Shown here: positions 57,556 to 64,000 of the stretch, one piece after another
Layout: each line of letters begins with the position of its first letter
Numbering within the stretch: the first letter of the stretch is position 1
From: Telopea speciosissima
Lineage: Eukaryota; Streptophyta; Magnoliopsida; Proteales; Proteaceae
Direction of reading: 5' to 3'
NCBI RefSeq assembly: GCF_018873765.1
Contig: NC_057918.1
Span: 7,820,862-7,884,861, forward strand
DNA length: 64,000 nt
The notes under the pieces: model-generated
Database searches by the model: none
Told to the model about the DNA's origin: nothing
Seen by the model: the letters and a program-made list of their open reading frames with translations, nothing else
Program-made: the position numbers and the translations under genes

Positions 57556-57738
57556 CTTCAATTCCCCAATGGTGCAGTTTGGAATGGAGAGGTCGACCCT
57601 TGGCAAGCACAACATCCAATGGTGTCATGTTCGAGAGAAAAAACTGGGTCAATGAGCTCGGACTGTTGGATATCGTGCCTGCCAAGTATTGCCCTCTCCA
57701 CCCTGAACTGCACCATCTGAGAATTGGGAGAAATTGAA
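57556..57738. mobile_element. Foldback (hairpin) MITE-like element
   Basis: The left arm (CCCCAATGGTGCAGTTTGGA, ATGGAGAGGTCGACCCTTGG, CAAGCACAACATCCAA) pairs imperfectly with the right arm (TTGGATATCGTGCCTGCCAA, GTATTGCCCTCTCCACCCTG, AACTGCACCATCTGAGAATT). Arms about 75 bp, loop about 35 bp. No coding capacity. Confidence 0.7.
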
Positions 57739-57739
57739 A

Positions 57740-60105
57740 GTTTTCGAAGTATGATAAGCAACACATGAGGCAGGAATGCAGGATTCAATCCCTCCCTGGT
57801 CTCAGCTAATAACTGATGGAGACCTTAATTACCATCAAGGCAAGGGTCGCAACTAATGAAACAAAGGTTTATATTGTTGGGAGAATAGTCCTACATTGGT
57901 AACACTTGAGACCTTTTGTACCCTCATAAACCTGTGAGTCCCTCTAACCAATAGTTCGAGCTTTTAGGTTAGATATTTACATAGTATCAGGGGTTCCCAA
58001 TGTACCTATGTAATAAGTGCGTCTCAGGTAGTAGAACACCGGAAAACAATTCATCCACGGCAACCTTGTGAGGGGGGGGGGGGGGGAGAGAGAATTTCCT
58101 AGAGTTGTGCCAGGGTTTGTTCATGTTTGACAGGGATCGTGTGCTATGCATTTTCCCTTTTCTTGGTCAACAACTGAACTTGATCAACAAATACACGCAA
58201 GTTTTAACTGTTAAAAGACTGGAAATTGAAGTAGAGTTGAAAGGGTTGGGTGTTCATAATCTACATGCAACACATTCAGCTTTCTCAATTAAATATTGTT
58301 CAATCTAACTGTACATAGCCCTCCTTTGTCCTTCCAAATCCATCTTTGAGTGAAGTCAAAGAATTTGGAGATACTCATGAACTTAAAATAAAGCCATATG
58401 TATTGCCTACCTAATACTCCATGAGGATATTCAGTGTTGTTGAGAGAGTTCACATCAACTTCTTTTCCCTTTATTTTATTGTTCATGAGGGTCATTTTTG
58501 AGAAGGAAAAAGTTCATGTTATATCATTTTCAGGGAGTGTTTGGAATCCAAGATAAACAGGTTGTTCAGATCCATTTCAGTACAGTTCTTTACTGATTTT
58601 ATGTTACATTCAAGAAGTTAGGAAGTTGCCTTCCTGCTGTCTGCTGAAGTTGCTACTTGAGATTTAATTTTAACTTCAAGTCTTCAACTAACATGAAAGG
58701 CAGGTTGCTCTCAAGTCTCAACTGATTGTTATAAGATAGCTACAAAACTTAATGTAGTCCTTGTATTGACAAAAATACCCATACACATTGCATAAATATA
58801 TCAGTTTTGTTTTTGTTTTTTCCTTTTTAAGTATTTCAACATTTTTGCCAAACACACCCAAGTTTTGAAGTAAGATCCATAGCTATAAAAGAGGCTCTTC
58901 TGAAAAATAGGGGATCTATCTTAATCAGATTCCCTTGAATTGCAGTGAAGTTCCATAAAGAACCTTAAACTCTCTAGTTTGTGCAGGCTTTCTACTTGAT
59001 TGATGAATGGTTGTACATACATTAAGGCAGATAGCATGGAGAAAGTATGGTAACTTGTTTTTGGGTAATAATTTCTTGAAAAAATCGAAAGGAATGGAAG
59101 AGATAGCTACTGAGAGTATCTTTCTAACTACACCAAACATGGCCCAGAGATCATTAAGAAATCAAATATGATGTGAGTCCTTAGAATTAGGATTGAGAGG
59201 CTATACCAAACTCCATTACAGGCAACAACACCTATAGCTTCCATCAAATCAATGAATCGAGTTGATCAAAAGTCCATTCCAAAGCAAAATAGCAATTGTG
59301 ATTGGGTCCCATCAGCTTCTGGGAATTTAACCATTTTTTTTTCTTGGTTTTAAAGAAAAACAACCACTTTGGTGATATAATTGAGTACACAGTTCCATGG
59401 TCGAATGTCTTAGAAGAGACACCATCCAATATATGGTGCCACTGCTGCTGCTGCTTCATATTCTTCCTTTTCTTCTTGTTGGGTCTGAGGCAATAGAACT
59501 GGGAGATAGGTTTGAGTGCCTAATAACTTGAGATAGTTTCAATGAACATGGAAATACTGATAATTCTGATCAATTTATACTGGTATTGTCCACTGTACCT
59601 CAGTGGTGCCCTCCAATATTCAAGTTTTAAGCATTTCTTGATGCAGTAAGAAATGCAAGTTCCAGTAAAAAAATGAGAACAACTCTCTAAATCTGATATT
59701 TTGAACAGTTATCAGAGGGCACTGCTTGACTCTTAGTAGAAACACTGTGCGATACTTACAATCATTTTGTAATATTTTAATAAGCAGCTTCAGTATACAA
59801 TGAGAAAGGGGATTTCATCTATTCCTTTAAACAATTGAATACAAATGATGAGGTGACCAAGGAATCCTCTCAGTTCCTTGAACAATCTAATACAAAAACA
59901 ACCACCTTATTTGACACAAAAGAATAGTACAATAAAGAATATGATCAAAAGCCCCTCTCTCCTGTTATTCCGTTCAACCTCTCCAACAGGTACCTATTAA
60001 CATACCCATGCCTCCCAAACAAGAATCTATCAACAAACCCATCACCTAGTTTTCTTTTTGAATATTCTATTTTTACATAAACGGTTGCATACATAACCAG
60101 CATAA
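57740..60105. other. Intergenic, no gene seen
   Basis: Mostly AT-rich, with a poly-G tract at about 58072-58086. Short open frames lack any recognisable domain. The last few hundred bases are probably the 3' UTR of the gene ending at 60106. Confidence 0.45.
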
Positions 60106-62732
60106 TCATACCATTATCCCATTTTTGTTTATAGGATGAGAGTTGGTTTCGAGGAGGGTTTCTAGTGATTTGCCTTTTCTACTCCGGACTCTGCCTGCCT
60201 CTTTTAATAACTCGGCCAGCCTTCTCTTCTCATCATCTACATCAGGATTTGCTGTCCCAAGCTTCTCCTCCCTCATCCCAACAACATATTCCAGAATCTC
60301 AATTGCATCATCCAACCTGCATAAAGTATGATAATAATATATCCAAATTACATACAGCTAGAGTAAATTCAATCTTTGCATAAAGTATGATAATAGCATA
60401 CGCAAATTACATAAAGCTAGAGTATATTCAATTTTTGTAGATTGACAATAAATATGCTGTTCAAAATAAAAATCTGCATTCTGACTACTGATCTAACTGC
60501 TACATCTAGCACGAATTGTTTTGTTGCTTGGGTAATTCTAGTTGTATTCAGCACAGCAGGAGGAGAGATACCGCTGTCCACTAGCCTAGATGAGTGTTCA
60601 CTTAAACAACTTAGCATTTACTAGAGAGAACAGAAGGAAATGACAGAAGAGATCAGAAAAAGAGCTAAATATGATAAGGCAAAGAAAACCCCATGAAGCA
60701 TGAAATATAAGTTTTCATGAAAAAGAACATGAGGACCACCAAAGAAAATAGGTTCTTACCTTCCCATCGCATCATAAGTGCCAGCAAGATTGCTATAAAC
60801 TCCTAGTGTGTCAGGGTGATATGGTCCATATTCTTGTTCCAAAATACTCCTTGCTTCTTCAAACAGATCTGCAGCCTCATTAATTGCATAACGCTGCACA
60901 CATGCCAGTCCCATTTGGTTGAGGGCAATCCCAAAGAAAGTGGATTTCTTCTCTCCACTTGCCCTGAGCTTTGTAACTGCATTCATGAGAGAGGTGTAAG
61001 ACTCAGAATAATTCCCCAACATATAGTACAAGACACCCATCTGGGCCTCAATTCCTGCAACCGTGCTTTGCTGACCAGGGGCATCAGCATACATCTTTAA
61101 AGCCTTCTGAAGCAACTGGAGAGCTTGCTCAGGCTCATTCAAAGACTCATAGATGGCAGAAATATCAGTAAGACCACTGGCAATCTCCTCTACAGGGATT
61201 CCTGGAATGGGTTTTCCATAAATCCGTAGGGCATTTTCACAGTAAGACTTTGATTCTCTTACTTTCCCAATCTTGTTGGACAAATCAGCCAGGCGCACAA
61301 AAACTGAAGCAACAGCTGGATGATTTTCTCCTTTGGTGGATTTGAACATTGTGAGTGCTTTTTGATAAGAAAAAATAGCCTCGTCATACCGAGCCAAAGA
61401 TAAGTAGGTATCTCCAATGCTGCAATCAACAGAAGCCACTTCTGCTTCTTGACCGTTGGCCACCATGGCCATGCTAGCTAAAACAAGATGCTCAAGGGCT
61501 GCTTCATGATCTCCCTTTGTTTCACAGATAAGACCCATAAGCCTCCTATCTGCTGCCTCTTCAAGAGAAGCAAGTTGACCATTCTGTCTGTGAATATCAA
61601 GAGCCATCTGACACAGCTTCTCAGCCTCGTCAAATTGTAGTGCTTGAACATGTGCTTCAGATAAATACCAACAAGTTTCACCAACCCTTGGATCCAATTC
61701 ACCGAGGACTTGCTTCTGGATCTCCAAACCTGTTGTGTAGGACATTATGGAATTCTCAAGCTGGCCAACCATTGCATATGTATCACCCAATTGCATTAGC
61801 CCAGCAAATTTAGCAAGGGCATGATTGTGACCCTCCTCCATGACTGGAATCTCGATCGAGTGCTCAAGAACAGGAATTGCTCGGTCATATTGACCTAAAC
61901 TGCAGTGTATTGCTGCTATAACATGCAAGCTCATGACCAAGTCTAAACTAGGTTTTCCATTCGCATATTTCTCAAATGATGTTGCTGCTCGAAGAGCAAA
62001 GTCAAGAGCTTTGTGGGGATTATCACCAGAGATCAAATCCCTTGCCTGTTTAAGAAGAAAAGGCCCAAGCTCTAGGTTTTCTGAGCCCGCTTCAGATGGA
62101 TCCTCAGCTCCCTTCTGTAATTTTGACCCCCCCAACAAAGAGTTCCTCTGTTTCTTTGATGAAACAACTCCACCATTTGGTTTTGGTGAATACCCATTGC
62201 CATGTTTGTCAATAGGAGGCCTGCCATTTGATTTTTTGTTCTTACGACTCGATTTAGTTGATACCCCAGATTTCATTTTTGATTTTATTGAAGAAGCAGA
62301 CTTAGGACTGGTGGACTGAATATTATATATCTTGTCGGACTTTTTTTCCACAGAATCATTTTCCTTCTTAGAAACTGAATCACTTCCAGCGTCCTCTGAC
62401 TTCTTCTCATCCTGCATTATCTCCACCTCCCTGATCTCTCCCCCAACAAGATGGCACAGCTCTGAGTCAATCCTTGATTCATCACCATCAGATCCATAAC
62501 TAAACCTTGATGGTGATTGATCAGAGCTCTGCATTTCACAGACATTCTCATACAACTGCTCGATAGAGGTGTTAATAGCATTGTTCAAATGGAGATCAAG
62601 AGCCTCACTATGAGGACTTCCTGGACTCAAGGGACTCCTCGGGGACCTATTGGAGGCCAACTTTTCCTTCAAAAGTGAGAAGGAGTCGCCATTCAGTTCA
62701 GTTTCCACCCCCTCTCCATTGACGCCAGGCAT
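60106..62732 (-). CDS. KLCR: Kinesin-light-chain-related TPR protein (727 aa)
   Basis: Plant homologue of the kinesin light chain TPR region. Arabidopsis KLCR proteins (also called CMU) are microtubule-associated scaffolds that hold cortical microtubules in place during cellulose synthesis. Two coding exons: 62732-60760 and 60316-60106, with a GT-AG intron splitting an Arg codon. Residues 1 to about 225 are low in complexity: Ser-Pro-rich (NRSPRSPLSPGSPHS), an acidic stretch, then Lys/Ser-rich. The family mark LNNAINTSIEQLYENVCEMQ is at about 49-68. From about 225 to 690 follow TPR units, for example KALDFALRAATSFEKY, SLGQYDRAIPVLEHSI, LARYDEAIFSYQKAL and AGTYDAMGRLDDAIEILEYV. The last exon supplies the final TPR helices and a basic tail. 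No motor domain, as usual for these proteins. Confidence 0.93.
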
Positions 62733-62781
62733 CTTAACCGTTGTTACAGATCAATGGACACTCTCCTATAGAGTAAATAAG

Positions 62782-63231
62782 CTGCAAAATAATTTCAATG
62801 TATAAAAGCAAAGCACAAATTCGAACACTCCATAAATCACTAATTTTTTTTTCCAATAAATGGGAAAATTGTTACAATAATAATAATTTAAACACAAATC
62901 TCTGATGGTGCAAGATTTACACTATTCCGCCATTAATATATTTCTAAGATTACACCCAATTCAGAAAAGGAGAGACAAGTTTGAGTTCCACATAAAAGCG
63001 CAATAAAAATCAACTATTTCACCCAGAATAGAAATTTCAGTGAATATCATAATAGATTCAAGATTTTAGGACATAAAAGCGTAAATAACTCAGAAAAAAA
63101 AAGGAAATAAAAGATTAACAATCTTTGCAACTGAAACGGAAGAGTTCCCATAAAAAGAATGGATAAAGAGCAGGAAATAACAGACACCCAGAACCAAAAA
63201 AAGAGAAAATGAAAAATTGAGAATGTAGTAC
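62782..63231 (-). other. Probable intron in the 5' UTR of the KLCR gene
   Basis: On the minus strand a donor GTTAAG|GTACTA stands at 63231 and an acceptor TTTTGCAG|C at 62782, giving a 450-nt leader intron 49 nt before the start codon. The span is AT-rich. Splicing is inferred from the sites only. Confidence 0.5.
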
Positions 63232-63330
63232 CTTAACAATCCGCAATGAAGAAAGAGAATGGGAAGGATTCTGTGTTCTTCAGTCTTTATGTAAAAGAAG
63301 GGGACAGAGAGTTGAAATCCAACCTTCCTT

Positions 63331-63338
63331 CTTATATA
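63331..63338 (-). promoter_or_regulatory. Possible TATA box of the KLCR gene
   Basis: TATATAAG on the minus strand, about 100 bp before the leader-intron donor, placing transcription start near 63305. Confidence 0.4.
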
Positions 63339-63341
63339 CAA

Positions 63342-64000
63342 AGAGAGAGAGAAGGTGGGTTGGAAGAAGACAGTATCTTGACAGGTCGCGTGAGGGCAGA
63401 ATGGAGAACTGGAAATCGAATATTATCAGGAACAAAGATTTGGATAGTTCTTATAGTTAATAAAAAAAAGTTCAAATAGTTTAATAAAATTCGGAGAGAG
63501 AGAGAGAGAAGGTATTGTGTTGCAGAGGTGGAATGTCGAAGCAAAGCAGAACTGTAGAAGGCGACTTCTCCCCCACCGCCAGCAACCGCCGATCTGTTTT
63601 TTGTTGGTTTTCTCTCAGTGTTACTAACCACGTGGCATAACTTCCAACTCTTATATTAAAAGACTGATACACCCCGGAACCATTCTCTTATTGACAACTG
63701 CCACCAACTTGATTTTGGAGGGTAGATATTACAATTGATAAAAGGAATTACGTATCAGGAAGAAGAGAGAATGTCAACAAATAGATTCACTCGTAGATGC
63801 ATTCAAAAATTTTGATTTAATTTAATTTCAAAGTGTTTAATAAGTTAGCTTAATAGCATCTCTTATAAATCCTTTTTTTTTTTTTTTATAAGATTTTTGG
63901 TATAGTTTGAGAGGACATTTTGGGAATTTTAAGTCAAGGAAACAGTTGAAACTTGAAATTAGATATAACAATTAATAATGTGGGGTTTTCAAACAACCCC
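63342..64000. other. KLCR upstream region to window end, no gene seen
   Basis: Contains a (GA)n run at about 63495-63510 and poly-T near 63872. No coding region is supported. Confidence 0.45.

Noticed and set aside
58925-59140. Minus-strand frame reading FGVVRKILSVAISSIP, vaguely like an RNA-binding domain or LINE protein
   Set aside because: Only one short phrase is suggestive, no RNP motif or neighbouring domain is visible, and the frame soon ends.
1-64000. CRISPR arrays, bacterial operons, rRNA genes or integrated viral genomes
   Set aside because: None seen. The only reverse-transcribing element remains are the LINE and Copia fragments listed, and the gene structure is that of a plant nuclear genome.

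Overview
This window is nuclear DNA of a flowering plant. The genes have many introns with GT-AG borders, the intergenic DNA is AT-rich and full of microsatellites, and there are plant-specific gene families (pentatricopeptide repeat protein, R2R3-MYB, plastid DEG protease, kinesin-light-chain-related protein) plus copies of an angiosperm-wide Au-type SINE. Protein style suggests a woody early-diverging eudicot or similar lineage, but this is an impression only; I cannot name the species.

Layout. Positions 1-20.8 kb carry a plus-strand tandem array of three beta-carbonic anhydrase genes. The first has only its last three exons in the window. The second is complete (7364-9435, eight exons, 258 aa). 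The third (16751-19520) keeps exons 2-8 in frame but has no recognisable exon 1. The second and third lie in tandemly duplicated segments that share promoter, introns and 3' flank. Between them sits a Copia 3' fragment framed by two LTR copies in opposite orientation. A bHLH-binding-type R2R3-MYB gene lies on the minus strand at 22.0-23.0 kb. Positions 23.2-30.7 kb contain repeats and no gene I can support.

From 30.8 kb to the end, four minus-strand genes follow: chloroplast DEG1 protease (eight exons, 446 aa), a conserved plant protein with beta-barrel character (fourteen exons, 432 aa), an intronless PLS-class PPR protein with E/E+ tail (847 aa), and a kinesin-light-chain-related TPR protein (two coding exons, 727 aa). 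Three products probably act in plastid or mitochondrial biology (DEG1, PPR, possibly the barrel protein), but nothing indicates co-regulation.

Mobile DNA explains most of the rest. There are five Au-SINE insertions with target duplications (four in introns of DEG1 and the barrel gene), one 1.47-kb Mutator-like element with long terminal inverted repeats and a perfect 9-bp target duplication just upstream of the barrel gene, several MITE-like foldback elements (one about 150 bp upstream of the DEG1 start codon), a LINE RNase H remnant, and minisatellites. All exon borders were set by reading splice signals and conserved protein motifs by eye; no transcript evidence was available.
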